Shown: positions 20,316 through 30,222, counted from the stretch's first letter. The stretch is 64,000 bases of DNA from Gammaproteobacteria bacterium (GCA_017302255.1 JAFLDV010000001.1:190237-254236); one strand, 5' to 3'. The notes: generated by a model from the letters alone, not told the origin. Numbers and translations: made by a program.

Positions 20316-20342
20316 AACGCACTATCTTGGTGCGTTTTTTTT
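20316..20342 (+). terminator. Hairpin with T-run after yacL, overlapping an NtrC site
   Basis: AACGCAC / GTGCGTT stem (7 bp) with a 7-nt loop followed by eight T looks like an intrinsic terminator for yacL. The same bases form the proximal NtrC-like palindrome. Confidence 0.6.
20319..20335 (+). promoter_or_regulatory. Candidate NtrC (GlnG) binding site, proximal
   Basis: CGCACTATCTTGGTGCG fits the 7-3-7 NtrC palindrome (TGCACCA-N3-TGGTGCA) and closely resembles the second enhancer site of E. coli glnA as I remember it. Its centre is about 97 bp upstream of the predicted sigma-54 start. Confidence 0.65.
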
Positions 20343-20392
20343 GCTCAAATGAACGAGTGAAACGCTAAGCTTATGTTTTTAAATAAAAATAA

Positions 20393-20824
<432 letters not shown>

Positions 20825-20833
20825 GAGTTATCC

Positions 20834-22099
20834 ATGCAAGATCAAATTTTTCATTTACAATATGCGCTCGATACATTCTATTTCTTAGTGTGTGGCGCTT
20901 TAGTTATGTGGATGGCCGCAGGCTTTGCGATGCTTGAGTCTGGTTTAGTCCGGGCGAAAAATACCACAGAAATTCTGACGAAAAACTTTGCGCTTTATGC
21001 CATTGCTTGTTTGATGTTCTTAGTTTGTGGTTACCAATTTATGTATGGTGGCGGCTACTTCTTACAAGGCATCGAAGCGTTGGACGTAGATGCTACATTA
21101 AAATCAATCGCCGAGCGTGAAAATGGTTTTACTGGTAAAGCAGCCTACTCAAAAGCCGCTGATTTCTTCTTCCAAGTAGTGTTTGTTGCAACAGCCATGT
21201 CAATTGTGTCAGGTGCTGTGGCCGAACGCATGAAATTATGGGCATTTTTCGCCTTTGCTGTGGTCATGACCGGTTTCATTTATCCAATGGAAGGCTCATG
21301 GACATGGGGTGGTCAGTCAGTATTCGGTTTATACGCGCTGTCAGATTTTGGTTTCTCTGACTTCGCAGGTTCAGGTATTGTGCACTTGGCTGGCGCTGCT
21401 GCAGCATTAGCGGGTGTGTTGTTACTTGGTGCTCGTAAAGGCAAATACACTAAAGATGGCAAAGCCCATGCGTTCCCTGGTTCAAATATGCCATTAGCAA
21501 CGATCGGTACTTTGATTCTGTGGATGGGATGGTTTGGTTTCAACGGTGGTTCAATGTTGAAATTAGCGGATATCGGTAATGCGCACGGTGTGGCCATGGT
21601 ATTCGTGAATACCAATGCTGCGGCTGTAGGTGGTTCGCTATCGGCGCTGGTCTTATCGATGATTCTGTTCCGTAAAGCTGACTTAACCATGGTGTTAAAC
21701 GGTGCATTAGCAGGTTTAGTAGCCATTACTGCTGAGCCATCAACGCCAACACCATTACAAGCAACTGTGTTCGGCTTTGTTGCTGGTATTCTGGTGGTAT
21801 TAGCGATTATCGGTTTAGACAAACTGAAAATCGATGACCCAGTAGGTGCGATTTCTGTGCACGGTGTGGTAGGTTTCTTCGGCCTCATGATTGTGCCAAT
21901 CACTAAAACAACCACGACTTTCTTAGGTCAGTTCGTTGGTGCCGCGACAATCTTTGGTTGGGTGTTCGTTACAAGTTTAGTGGTGTGGGCTGTTCTGAAA
22001 TACACCATGGGTATTCGTGTGACTGAACAAGAAGAATATGAAGGTGTTGACCGTTCTGAGTGTGGTATTGAAGCCTATCCAGAGTTCGTACAACGCTAA
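20834..22099 (+). CDS. amtB: Ammonium transporter AmtB
   Basis: 421-aa inner-membrane ammonium channel with about eleven hydrophobic segments. The twin pore histidines are present in GSGIVHLAG (His184) and ISVHGVVGFF (His343). No cleavable signal peptide is evident: the protein starts with a short polar stretch and goes straight into TM1. It forms an operon with glnK (9-bp gap), the classic pair in which GlnK blocks AmtB when nitrogen is sufficient. An inserted loop rich in charged residues (about 80-110) makes it longer than mature E. coli AmtB. Confidence 0.95.
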   Translation: MQDQIFHLQYALDTFYFLVCGALVMWMAAGFAMLESGLVRAKNTTEILTKNFALYAIACLMFLVCGYQFMYGGGYFLQGIEALDVDATLKSIAERENGFTGKAAYSKAADFFFQVVFVATAMSIVSGAVAERMKLWAFFAFAVVMTGFIYPMEGSWTWGGQSVFGLYALSDFGFSDFAGSGIVHLAGAAAALAGVLLLGARKGKYTKDGKAHAFPGSNMPLATIGTLILWMGWFGFNGGSMLKLADIGNAHGVAMVFVNTNAAAVGGSLSALVLSMILFRKADLTMVLNGALAGLVAITAEPSTPTPLQATVFGFVAGILVVLAIIGLDKLKIDDPVGAISVHGVVGFFGLMIVPITKTTTTFLGQFVGAATIFGWVFVTSLVVWAVLKYTMGIRVTEQEEYEGVDRSECGIEAYPEFVQR

Positions 22100-22234
22100 A
22101 GGAATGCAGTCCGGGAGGTTGGTGGGACTTCCCGGGAGCTAGTTGATAGGTCAGCGACATTGCAACTGGAACTGACCTAACAACAAAACCCGTACCACCA
22201 AATCGTCTATCCTTGTCCTTTGTCTTATAAGACG

Positions 22235-22266
22235 ACCCCATAGGTTTTAACTTATGGGGTTTTTTA
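22235..22266 (+). terminator. Rho-independent terminator after amtB
   Basis: 8-bp stem ACCCCATA / TATGGGGT with a 10-nt loop followed by six T, about 135 bp beyond the amtB stop. Confidence 0.85.
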
Positions 22267-22404
22267 TTGTCTGGACAAAAAACATCCTATCAGCCTCTTT
22301 TAAAAAGCGGAAGTAGCCAAAACGATAAGTGAAAATATTTCATTCATCTGCCGTCACTTGTCCCAATTTTGTTGATAGATCTAATAGATCTAAAAGTGAG
22401 CGAT

Positions 22405-22492
22405 AGAGGTAGGCTTTTAGCGGTAAAAAAAGAAAGAGGCAGGCTTTTAGCGGTAAAAAGATAGAGGCAGGTTTTTAACGGCAAAAAAATAG
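22405..22492. repeat. Three imperfect direct repeats of 28-30 bp
   Basis: Units begin with AGAGG(T/C)AGG at about 22405, 22435 and 22463 and continue CTTTTAGCGGTAAAAA with small changes in the third copy. They lie between the amtB terminator and the CsrB-like terminator. On the minus strand each unit contains a T-run. Purpose unknown. Confidence 0.8.
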
Positions 22493-22499
22493 CAGATGA

Positions 22500-22534
22500 C
22501 CAGAAAAGGAAAGCCGCACTCGATGGTGCGGCTA
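22500..22534 (-). terminator. Terminator of the CsrB-family RNA
   Basis: On the minus strand an 8-bp stem AGCCGCAC / GTGCGGCT with a CATCGA loop is followed by TTTCCTTTT. The U tract is interrupted by CC but the stem is strong and position fits the end of the GGA-rich RNA. Confidence 0.7.
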
Positions 22535-23210
22535 CCGTAATGCTTTTTCAAGATCCATCTTGTTCCCGCTGGGGTTTACCCGTTGGTCATTCTTCCCTGT
22601 CTCCGAGCGGAGATTTTCACGCGCTGTGAAGGTTTTAACATCCATATTTCGTAAAACTCTGCCACCGCAGTGTCGTACTTTATGCTCATCCTAAGCATCT
22701 GTCGTCCATTTTGGTTTCATCCTGAAACCGCAACTTCATCCTGAAGCGTCCTCGTTTCCATTTTGGTTTCATCCTGAAACCGCAACTTCATCCTGAAGCG
22801 TCCTGATTTCCCTTTTGGTTTCTTCATGAAACCGTAGCTTCGTCCTGAAGCGTCCTTACATCCGTTTGGGTTTCTTCCTGAAACCGTAGCTTCGTCCTGA
22901 AGCGTCCTTACATCCGTTTTGGTTTCTTCCTGAAACCGTAGCTTCGTCCTGAAGCGTCCTTACATCCTTGTTGGTTTCACCCTGAAACCTTTGCTCATCC
23001 TGAGCTCCCTTCCTTAGACTTACCCCCCGGTAAGTAAAGCCATCCCGGCGTCCTGATCCTTGGCAAAATCATCCTGATTTTGCTGCTCTTCCTGAGCCTA
23101 TCCTGACATTCGGTAGTATTCCGTAACCCACTAATTACCTAGTGACCAAACTAACTCTTCATCCTTGAAGATTCAGCGTCCTGCCGAACTGTCTCATCAG
23201 TGAGTCTTGA
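22503..23210 (-). ncRNA. csrB: CsrB-family sRNA that sequesters CsrA/RsmA (unusually long)
   Basis: On the minus strand this region is packed with CAGGATG, CAGGACG, CAGGAAG and AAGGATG motifs, most placed in the loop of a short hairpin: for example GGTTTCAGGATGAAACC, CTTCAGGATGAAG, GCTCAGGATGAGC and GCAAAATCAGGATGATTTTGC. By eye I count about 35 GGA triplets. GGA in a hairpin loop flanked by CA and (N)G is the CsrA-binding signature of CsrB/CsrC RNAs, which titrate the translational regulator CsrA. A -10-like CATAAT (23223-23218) gives a start near 23210, and a terminator ends the RNA near 22503, about 0.7 kb in all against about 370 nt in E. coli. No convincing ORF occupies the region. The family call is firm; exact ends are inferred. 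Confidence 0.88.
22713..23006 (-). repeat. 52-bp tandem repeats inside the CsrB-like RNA
   Basis: GGTTTC recurs at 22713, 22765, 22817, 22869, 22921 and 22973, an exact 52-bp period; five full units and a partial sixth. Each unit holds two GGA hairpins plus one or two linker GGA motifs on the minus strand. Neighbouring units resemble each other most (first two alike; third to fifth alike), as expected from stepwise duplication. Confidence 0.93.
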
Positions 23211-23380
23211 TGTAGTTATTATGGCGTAAAAAATCGATGAAAACGGCTTGTAAGCCATTTGCCAAGGTTAAGAAATGTTTATTAAATCGGTAAATTTGTG
23301 TTTTATTCTTTTATTATCAATGAGATATGCTAGTGTAACTAAGTGTAATGTGGGTATTTTGCCGTTATGACTTACTTATT

Positions 23381-23398
23381 TGTGAGATATATCTCACA
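23381..23398. promoter_or_regulatory. Candidate UvrY/GacA response-regulator box upstream of csrB
   Basis: TGTGAGATATATCTCACA is a perfect 18-bp inverted repeat and closely matches the UvrY site upstream of E. coli csrB (TGTGAGAGATCTCTTACA, from memory). Its centre is about 180 bp upstream of the predicted csrB start, comparable to the far-upstream site in E. coli. It could also affect the divergent DyP gene 98 bp away. Confidence 0.7.
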
Positions 23399-23495
23399 CT
23401 GAGTCTTCCGATTTGGCGTCGGCAAGAAATTCCGCTAGCATGGTGGTATATTCCCTGAATCCATTTTCACCGACAAAATAGGTTGTTGACTACTT

Positions 23496-24422
23496 ATGGC
23501 ACGTGAACAATTAGGCATTTGCGCTGAACCAAATTTGCATGGTCTTGTGCTGTTAATGAACGCTTTGGATGGGCAAGAAGCGGTCATTCGGCAAATCCTC
23601 GGGAATATCCCAAGTATCATTCATCGACTCGCAGATCAGTTCTCCGAGGCAAATTTATCGGCTGTCGTTGCGGTTGGTGCAAACTACTGGGATAGTTTAT
23701 ATCCGAATAATCGACCACGCGGTCTTGCCCCGTTCCCGGCTATTAATGTGAATGATCTGGAAATGCCATCTGTGCCTTTCGACGTCATGTTAAACCTAAG
23801 AGCAGACCGATATGACGTTTTGCATTTAGCCAGTCAGCAATGTTTTCAAATGATGCAGCCTTATCTTGAGCTGGTCGAGCAGTGTCATTCGTTCCGTTTT
23901 ATGGATGGCAGGGATCTAACTGGATTCTTGGACAATCCACAGGCACCGCGGGGGCGGCAAAAGCGAACTCTGGCGTTGATTGACGAATGTGAAGATGCAC
24001 AATTTGCCGGTGGTAGCTTCCTCTATTACCAAAGATTTCGGTTGGATCTGCAGCGTTGGCAGCAACTTACCCAAGTTCAACAAGAATGTATCATGGGGCG
24101 GGGGAAGCTGGATGGGCAGCTTTTAGCTACTGAACAACTGCTTGATGAAAGTCATGCCAAAATCGCCACAACCCTAGATATCGGTGGTCAACACTTGCCT
24201 TTATTGTTCCAGAATATGCCGTACGGTCATCTGCGGGTACAAGGGTTGTTGATGTTTGGTTATTCGGCAAATCCAGAGTGTTACTTACAATGGATGCGCG
24301 CTCGATTAGGTGAGCCTGGCCAGCAAAACTACGATATGTTGTTAGATTATGTGCAAGCTGATAGTGGTGCGGCGTTTTTTGCACCTTCATTGAATTTCTT
24401 AGAAGAACATGCGGGACTTTAG
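23496..24422 (+). CDS. DyP-type peroxidase (YfeX-like), atypical distal pocket
   Basis: 308-aa cytoplasmic heme peroxidase-fold protein. The order of conserved blocks matches YfeX: SAVVAVGANYW, RDLTGFLDN (Asp146 at the distal catalytic Asp), GGSFLYYQRF, IMGRGKLDG, the proximal heme ligand His220 in DESHAKI, NMPYG, and the C-terminal FFAPSLNFL. Two departures are visible. The GxxDG motif reads GFLDN, and the position of the distal Arg before NMPYG (R in YfeX KIVRQSLPYG, from memory) is Phe238. Heme binding is likely; ordinary peroxidase activity is less certain. It is transcribed divergently from the csrB-like RNA and convergently with argR. Confidence 0.85.
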   Translation: MAREQLGICAEPNLHGLVLLMNALDGQEAVIRQILGNIPSIIHRLADQFSEANLSAVVAVGANYWDSLYPNNRPRGLAPFPAINVNDLEMPSVPFDVMLNLRADRYDVLHLASQQCFQMMQPYLELVEQCHSFRFMDGRDLTGFLDNPQAPRGRQKRTLALIDECEDAQFAGGSFLYYQRFRLDLQRWQQLTQVQQECIMGRGKLDGQLLATEQLLDESHAKIATTLDIGGQHLPLLFQNMPYGHLRVQGLLMFGYSANPECYLQWMRARLGEPGQQNYDMLLDYVQADSGAAFFAPSLNFLEEHAGL

Positions 24423-24431
24423 TCCCGCAGC

Positions 24432-24899
24432 TTAGACTTTTTCAAAAAGCTCAGTCACTTTCTTCAAGGTAAAATTGATATTTTTCACACTAGTCGGGGC
24501 GATAAAAATCGTGTCGTCGCCAGCAATAGTGCCCAAAACACCCTCGGTTTTACCTACCGAATCGAGCAGACGAGCGATCAACTGCGCAGCACCAGGACTG
24601 GTGCGGATGATAATCATCACATCGTTATGTTCAATGTCGAGGACTAATTGCCGTAAAGGACTTTTGGTCGTTGGAACGCCTAATTCAGGCGGTAAGCAAT
24701 ACACCATTTCCTGGCGAGCGTTTCTGGTGCGCACTGCGCCATATTTGCTAAGCATCCGCGAGACTTTGGATTGACTGACATTATCAAAACCTTCAGCTTT
24801 TAATGCATCAACAATGTCGCTTTGAGAGCCAAATCGCTCTTCTTTTAACAATGATTTGAACGCTTGGATTAGCGCTTCTTGTTTGGTTTGTTTGGTCAT
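24432..24899 (-). CDS. argR: Arginine repressor ArgR
   Basis: Hexameric arginine-responsive transcription factor, 155 aa from the ATG at 24899 (E. coli 156 aa). N-terminal winged helix ([39 protein letters not shown]) binds ARG boxes; the C-terminal domain carries [14 protein letters not shown] and [10 protein letters not shown], which bind arginine and form the hexamer. An upstream in-frame ATG at 24932 would add 11 residues not seen in the family. Divergent pairing with mdh is the classical gammaproteobacterial order. I could not identify a convincing ARG box upstream. Confidence 0.96.
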   Translation of the reverse strand: MTKQTKQEALIQAFKSLLKEERFGSQSDIVDALKAEGFDNVSQSKVSRMLSKYGAVRTRNARQEMVYCLPPELGVPTTKSPLRQLVLDIEHNDVMIIIRTSPGAAQLIARLLDSVGKTEGVLGTIAGDDTIFIAPTSVKNINFTLKKVTELFEKV

Positions 24900-25086
24900 T
24901 TTGCTTAGTTCAAGGCAGAAATTTTGATTCATAACAACAAAGTTACCACAGTCAGCGAATATGCACAGTAAAAACGCATAAAGTCAGCTAAAATGCTTAG
25001 ACTTTAGGCGTAAGGTATTTGTATTTTGTGCGTTATTTCAGTATTGTTGGCGCGCTTTTTATTGAACCGTTAATTGGGAGAATAGC

Positions 25087-26025
25087 ATGAAAGTTGCCGT
25101 ATTAGGTGCTGCTGGTGGTATTGGTCAGGCCTTATCTTTATTGTTGAAGTTAAACCTGCCTGCTGGCACTGATTTAGCGTTATATGACTTGGCGCCAGTA
25201 ACGCCAGGTGTGGCTGTAGACTTAAGCCATATCCCAACCGCGGTAAAAGTGACGGGTTATGGGAAAGAAGATTTGCATACTGCTTTAGCTGGTGCTGATG
25301 TGGTCATGATCCCTGCGGGCATGCCACGTAAACCAGGTATGGACCGTTCAGATCTGTTCAACATCAACGCCGGTGTAGTTAAAACATTAGCTGAAGCAAT
25401 CGTTGAACAATGTCCAAAAGCTTTGGTTGGTATCATCACTAACCCAGTGAACACAACTGTTGCTATTGCTGCAGAAGTATTCAAAAAAGCGGGTACTTAT
25501 GATGCAAAACGTTTGTTCGGTGTGACGACTCTTGACGTTATCCGTGCAGAAACGTTCATCGCTGAATTAAAAGGCAAAAATCCAGCTGAATTGATCGTTC
25601 CAGTCATTGGCGGTCACAGCGGTACTACTATTCTGCCTCTGCTGTCACAAGTGAAAGACGTAACTTTCACCGACGAAGAAGTTTCTTCATTGACTTACCG
25701 CATCCAAAACGCGGGTACTGAAGTTGTTGAAGCTAAGGCTGGTGGCGGATCAGCAACCCTTTCTATGGGTCAAGCAGCTGCTCGTTTCTGTATTTCGTTA
25801 ATGAAAGGCCTGCAAGGCGAGTCAGTGACTGAATACGCTTATGTTGAAGGCAACGGCGAACACGCTCGTTTCTTTGCTCAACCAATCGTGCTGGGTAAAA
25901 ATGGTGTTGAAGCGCTGTTAGATATCGGTGCGTTAAGCGCATATGAGCAAAAAGCGATGGCGGACATGCTGCCAACGTTAAAAGCTGATATCACTTTAGG
26001 CGAAGAGTTCGTTAACAAAGCCTAA
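25087..26025 (+). CDS. mdh: Malate dehydrogenase
   Basis: 312-aa NAD-dependent malate dehydrogenase (malate to oxaloacetate, TCA cycle). GAAGGIGQA at 8-16 is the Rossmann motif; Asp after the second strand ([10 protein letters not shown]) fits NAD; the substrate arginines are in [16 protein letters not shown] follows, and the catalytic His is in [10 protein letters not shown] (about 177). Start context GGGAGAATAGC-ATG is good. Biased codon use suggests high expression. Followed by its own terminator. Confidence 0.98.
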   Translation: MKVAVLGAAGGIGQALSLLLKLNLPAGTDLALYDLAPVTPGVAVDLSHIPTAVKVTGYGKEDLHTALAGADVVMIPAGMPRKPGMDRSDLFNINAGVVKTLAEAIVEQCPKALVGIITNPVNTTVAIAAEVFKKAGTYDAKRLFGVTTLDVIRAETFIAELKGKNPAELIVPVIGGHSGTTILPLLSQVKDVTFTDEEVSSLTYRIQNAGTEVVEAKAGGGSATLSMGQAAARFCISLMKGLQGESVTEYAYVEGNGEHARFFAQPIVLGKNGVEALLDIGALSAYEQKAMADMLPTLKADITLGEEFVNKA

Positions 26026-26040
26026 GTAATTCTGCGAATT

Positions 26041-26068
26041 AAAAAAGCCGACGTCAGTCGGCTTTTTT
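26041..26068 (+). terminator. Bidirectional-looking terminator between mdh and ispB
   Basis: 12-bp stem AAAAAAGCCGAC / GTCGGCTTTTTT with a GTCA-type loop; A-run and T-run on both sides let it serve both convergent genes. Confidence 0.92.
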
Positions 26069-26116
26069 GTTTTAACAAGAAAAATGTTAAGACGTTTGGG
26101 CGGAATCAATTTTCAG

Positions 26117-27088
26117 TTAATGAGAGCGTTGAATCGCAATATCTGCCAGCGTATGCAAAGCCGATTTGTATGGCGACTCTGGCAAGAACGCGATTGCTTG
26201 TTGTGCCTTTAACGCTTCTTGCTCGGCGATGCGACGGGTATAGCCAAATGCGTCAGTAGCGTTGAGCGCTGCCATAATCTCATCAAGGTGAGCCATACCA
26301 TTACTTTCAACGATGGCTTCGCGTATTAGCGCTTGCTGCGCGTCATCACCATGTTTTAATGCGTGAATAAGCGGTAAAGTTGGTTTGCCTTCAGCTAAAT
26401 CGTCACCGATATTTTTGCCTAATTCATCAACGTCTGCCTGATAATCTAAGACATCGTCAATTAACTGGAAAGCAGTGCCTAAATGCAGACCATATAAGCG
26501 CATGGCTTCGGTGGTACTCTCATCTTGATCGGATAATACTGCCGCTAATTCGGTGGCTGCTTCAAACAAACGTGCGGTTTTGCAGTAAATAACCTGCATA
26601 TAACTTTCTTCTGTCGTCTCAGGGTCGTTGACGTTCATCAACTGCAGAACTTCACCTTCAGCAATCACATTTGTTGCGTCAGCTAAAATTTGCATAACAC
26701 GCATGCGGCCAAGTGACACCATCAACTGAAAGGCTCTGGTGTAAAGGAAATCACCAACTAGCACACTTGCTTGATTACCAAAGACGGCGTTTGCGGTTTC
26801 TTTGCCACGACGCAGCATTGATTCATCAACGACATCATCGTGCAGCAGGGTAGCTGTATGGATAAATTCGATAATGGTCGCTAAGGTGACGTGCTGTTCA
26901 CCTTTATAGCCAAGTGCTCGCGCTGCGAGAACTGCTAATAAAGGGCGCAGCCTTTTACCACCACTGTTCACTATATAGATGCCGAGCTGATTGATCAGTG
27001 CTACATCAGAAGTTAACTGCGAGAATATATGTTGGTTCACTGCAGCCATGTCTTGTTGACTTAACTGCTTAATTTCGTCGAGCGTCAT
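26117..27088 (-). CDS. ispB: Octaprenyl (polyprenyl) diphosphate synthase
   Basis: 323-aa trans-prenyltransferase making the side chain of ubiquinone/menaquinone from FPP and IPP. Both Asp-rich motifs are present: LLHDDVVDE (first, about 82-90) and LIDDVLDYQ (second, about 211-219), plus GGKRLRPLL for IPP binding near residue 44. Divergent from rplU-rpmA, the same arrangement as in E. coli. Length is normal for IspB. Confidence 0.96.
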   Translation of the reverse strand: MTLDEIKQLSQQDMAAVNQHIFSQLTSDVALINQLGIYIVNSGGKRLRPLLAVLAARALGYKGEQHVTLATIIEFIHTATLLHDDVVDESMLRRGKETANAVFGNQASVLVGDFLYTRAFQLMVSLGRMRVMQILADATNVIAEGEVLQLMNVNDPETTEESYMQVIYCKTARLFEAATELAAVLSDQDESTTEAMRLYGLHLGTAFQLIDDVLDYQADVDELGKNIGDDLAEGKPTLPLIHALKHGDDAQQALIREAIVESNGMAHLDEIMAALNATDAFGYTRRIAEQEALKAQQAIAFLPESPYKSALHTLADIAIQRSH

Positions 27089-27200
27089 GCTGGATAACTA
27101 TGTCTCGGATAGAATGCTGTTGATTCTACATCAAGAGCTTAATTGGCAAAACTAAAAGTCGATCCTTTTTACCTCTTGATGATCTTTTTAATTTTACTAC

Positions 27201-27229
27201 TTGCGAGCGTAGGGGAAATTGCGTACAAT
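27201..27229 (+). promoter_or_regulatory. Sigma-70 promoter for rplU-rpmA
   Basis: TTGCGA (27201-27206), 17-bp spacer, TACAAT (27224-27229), followed by a GC-rich start region typical of growth-rate-controlled ribosomal genes. It lies 66 bp before the rplU start codon. Confidence 0.7.
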
Positions 27230-27294
27230 TCGCGCCCTGTGAATATAATTAACACGCCCCTTATCTGGCTGGCGTGATTTGTACGGAGTTAACT

Positions 27295-27603
27295 ATGTAC
27301 GCGGTTTTCCAAAGTGGTGGTAAACAGCACCGTGTGACTGAAGGCCAAACCCTTCGTCTAGAAAAACTGGACTTAGAAAAGGGTGCAACCGTTGAATTCG
27401 CTGCGTTGATGATTGTCAATGGCGAAGAAGTCAAAATCGGTACTCCTTTAATTGAAGGCAGTAAAGTAACTGCGGAAGTGGTCAGTCATGACCGTGGCGA
27501 TAAAGTAAAAATCGTCAAATTCCGTCGTCGTAAGCACTACCGTAAACAAGCTGGTCACCGCCAGTGGTTTACTGAAGTGAAAATTACTGGCATCAGTGCT
27601 TAA
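27295..27603 (+). CDS. rplU: 50S ribosomal protein L21
   Basis: 102-aa large-subunit protein that binds 23S rRNA near L20. Conserved ends [14 protein letters not shown] and [15 protein letters not shown] are intact. Start at 27295 with GGAGT upstream; an in-frame ATT further upstream is not used. It is 17 bp ahead of rpmA in the usual two-gene operon. Confidence 0.98.
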   Translation: MYAVFQSGGKQHRVTEGQTLRLEKLDLEKGATVEFAALMIVNGEEVKIGTPLIEGSKVTAEVVSHDRGDKVKIVKFRRRKHYRKQAGHRQWFTEVKITGISA

Positions 27604-27620
27604 TTCAGGAGTAACGACTC

Positions 27621-27878
27621 ATGGCAAGTAAAAAAGGTGTAGGTAGTACACGTAACGGTCGTGATTCAGAAGCGAAACGCTTAGGTGTTAAGCGCTTCGG
27701 TGGCGAATCAGTTTTAGCTGGTAACATCATCGTGCGTCAACGTGGTACTAAGTTCCACGCTGGTACAAACGTTGGTATCGGTAAAGACCATACGTTATTT
27801 GCTTTAACTGACGGTAAAGTTCAGTTCGAAGTAAAAGGCGAAAACAACCGTAAATTCGTAAGCATCGTCAGCGAATAA
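27621..27878 (+). CDS. rpmA: 50S ribosomal protein L27
   Basis: 85-aa protein whose N-terminal tail ([16 protein letters not shown]) reaches the peptidyl-transferase centre. [20 protein letters not shown] is the family signature. Here the N-terminus has SKKGVGST where E. coli has HKKAGGST. Preceded by AGGAG and followed by a strong terminator. Confidence 0.98.
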   Translation: MASKKGVGSTRNGRDSEAKRLGVKRFGGESVLAGNIIVRQRGTKFHAGTNVGIGKDHTLFALTDGKVQFEVKGENNRKFVSIVSE

Positions 27879-27893
27879 TCGGAAAGCTTTCCT

Positions 27894-27927
27894 GAAAAGC
27901 CCCGCCAAGTGCGGGGCTTTTTTTTAA
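27894..27927 (+). terminator. Rho-independent terminator after rpmA
   Basis: 11-bp stem AAAAGCCCCGC / GCGGGGCTTTT with a CAAGT loop and eight T. Confidence 0.95.
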
Positions 27928-28007
27928 ACTTTAGTGCCAACCATAGTTTACTGCCGACAGTAAACTACAAGAGTCGGCATCCGGTGTTGACCTCAAATCA
28001 AAATTAG

Positions 28008-29249
<1,242 letters not shown>

Positions 29250-29260
29250 GTTGGTTTAAA

Positions 29261-29752
29261 ATGATTCTGTCGTTAGTTGCGGCAATGGCCAATCAACGCG
29301 TGATTGGCCTAAACAATCAAATGCCATGGCACATGCCGGCTGATTTGGCGCACTTTAAGAAAGTGACGCTAGGTAAGCCGGTGGTGATGGGGCGGAAGAC
29401 CTATGATTCGATAGGGCGCCTTTTACCGGGGCGACGCAATATCATCATTAGCCGGCAAGCAAAGCCAGATGGTATTGCTGCGGACTGGGTGAGCTCACTA
29501 GAAGCTGCGTTGGCATTAGTTGCCGATCAACCCGAGGTGATGATTATTGGCGGGGCTGAGTTATATCGTCAGACCGTAGCTCTTGCCGATCGGCTGTATT
29601 TGACTGAAATAGCTTTAGATACAGACGGTGACGCGTTCTTTCCCGATTATTCTGCGGCAGCAACATGGCAGTTGGTCAGCGAAGAATCGCACTTAGCTGA
29701 CGCGCAAAATCCACATAATTATAGGTTTTTGCAGTTAGAGCGAAATTGCTGA
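29261..29752 (+). CDS. folA: Dihydrofolate reductase
   Basis: 163-aa enzyme reducing dihydrofolate with NADPH for one-carbon metabolism; target of trimethoprim. Seen: MPWHMPADLAHFK with the catalytic Asp (about 27), VVMGRKTYDSIG, and MIIGGAELYRQ near the C-terminus. It lies 11 bp downstream of obgE and is probably co-transcribed with it. Confidence 0.97.
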   Translation: MILSLVAAMANQRVIGLNNQMPWHMPADLAHFKKVTLGKPVVMGRKTYDSIGRLLPGRRNIIISRQAKPDGIAADWVSSLEAALALVADQPEVMIIGGAELYRQTVALADRLYLTEIALDTDGDAFFPDYSAAATWQLVSEESHLADAQNPHNYRFLQLERNC

Positions 29753-29829
29753 TTTTTGCAGCGTTGCGCATATCGTAACATGTTGCTACTATTAGTTTTG
29801 TCATGGTTGAACAGCCTGGGGATAAATCT

Positions 29830-30207
29830 ATGAAAGTAATACACACCACGTTATGTATTTCGCTGTTGACGGGGCTGATGCTGGCGACACCTGCGGTGGT
29901 AGCCCAAGAACAGCTGGCTGCTTCGATGTGTGATTATGTCAAAGCTGATGATAAAAACCGTTTTCGTAAGATCCTAAGTGACAACCGATTGCGTTTGCGG
30001 AACATCTATGATGGTGTAATGTGCAACGGTACTTCGCTCATTCGTTTTGCTGTGACTAACAACGCTGTTGGCGCTGGCGAGTTTATCGTCAAGCAGTTAC
30101 CTGCGGCGCAAATTACCGCCTCTGGAGACATTGCATGGGCAGAAGCAAATCATGCGGGCTCAGCGTTAATCGCTATTCTCAAGGAACGTGCTGGTAGCGG
30201 CGAATAA
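29830..30207 (+). CDS. DUF3718 domain-containing periplasmic protein
   Basis: 125-aa exported protein with a signal peptide (cleavage after AVVAQ or nearby) and the DUF3718 core: SMCDYVKADDKNRFRKIL, NRLRLRNIYDGVMCNG and SLIRFAVTNNA. Two Cys (in CDY and MCNG) could form a disulfide. I choose the ATG at 29830 because GGGGAT precedes it; an earlier in-frame ATG would extend the signal region without support. The family is common in marine gammaproteobacteria and has no known function. Terminator follows. Confidence 0.85.
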   Translation: MKVIHTTLCISLLTGLMLATPAVVAQEQLAASMCDYVKADDKNRFRKILSDNRLRLRNIYDGVMCNGTSLIRFAVTNNAVGAGEFIVKQLPAAQITASGDIAWAEANHAGSALIAILKERAGSGE

Positions 30208-30222
30208 CCTTCCTACAGTTTT

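Noticed and set aside
21313..21915. 200-aa minus-strand frame opposite amtB
   Set aside because: Its Pro/Ala/Thr-rich translation is the usual by-product of a membrane protein gene read backwards.
22713..23006. Possible CRISPR array from regular repeats
   Set aside because: The 52-bp period has no unique spacers of constant size; whole units are similar and form GGA-loop hairpins, which fits CsrB.
24955..25000. ARG box between argR and mdh
   Set aside because: There are AT-rich GAAT/GCATA elements, but I could not fit a TGAAT-N4-ATTCA palindrome with acceptable matches.
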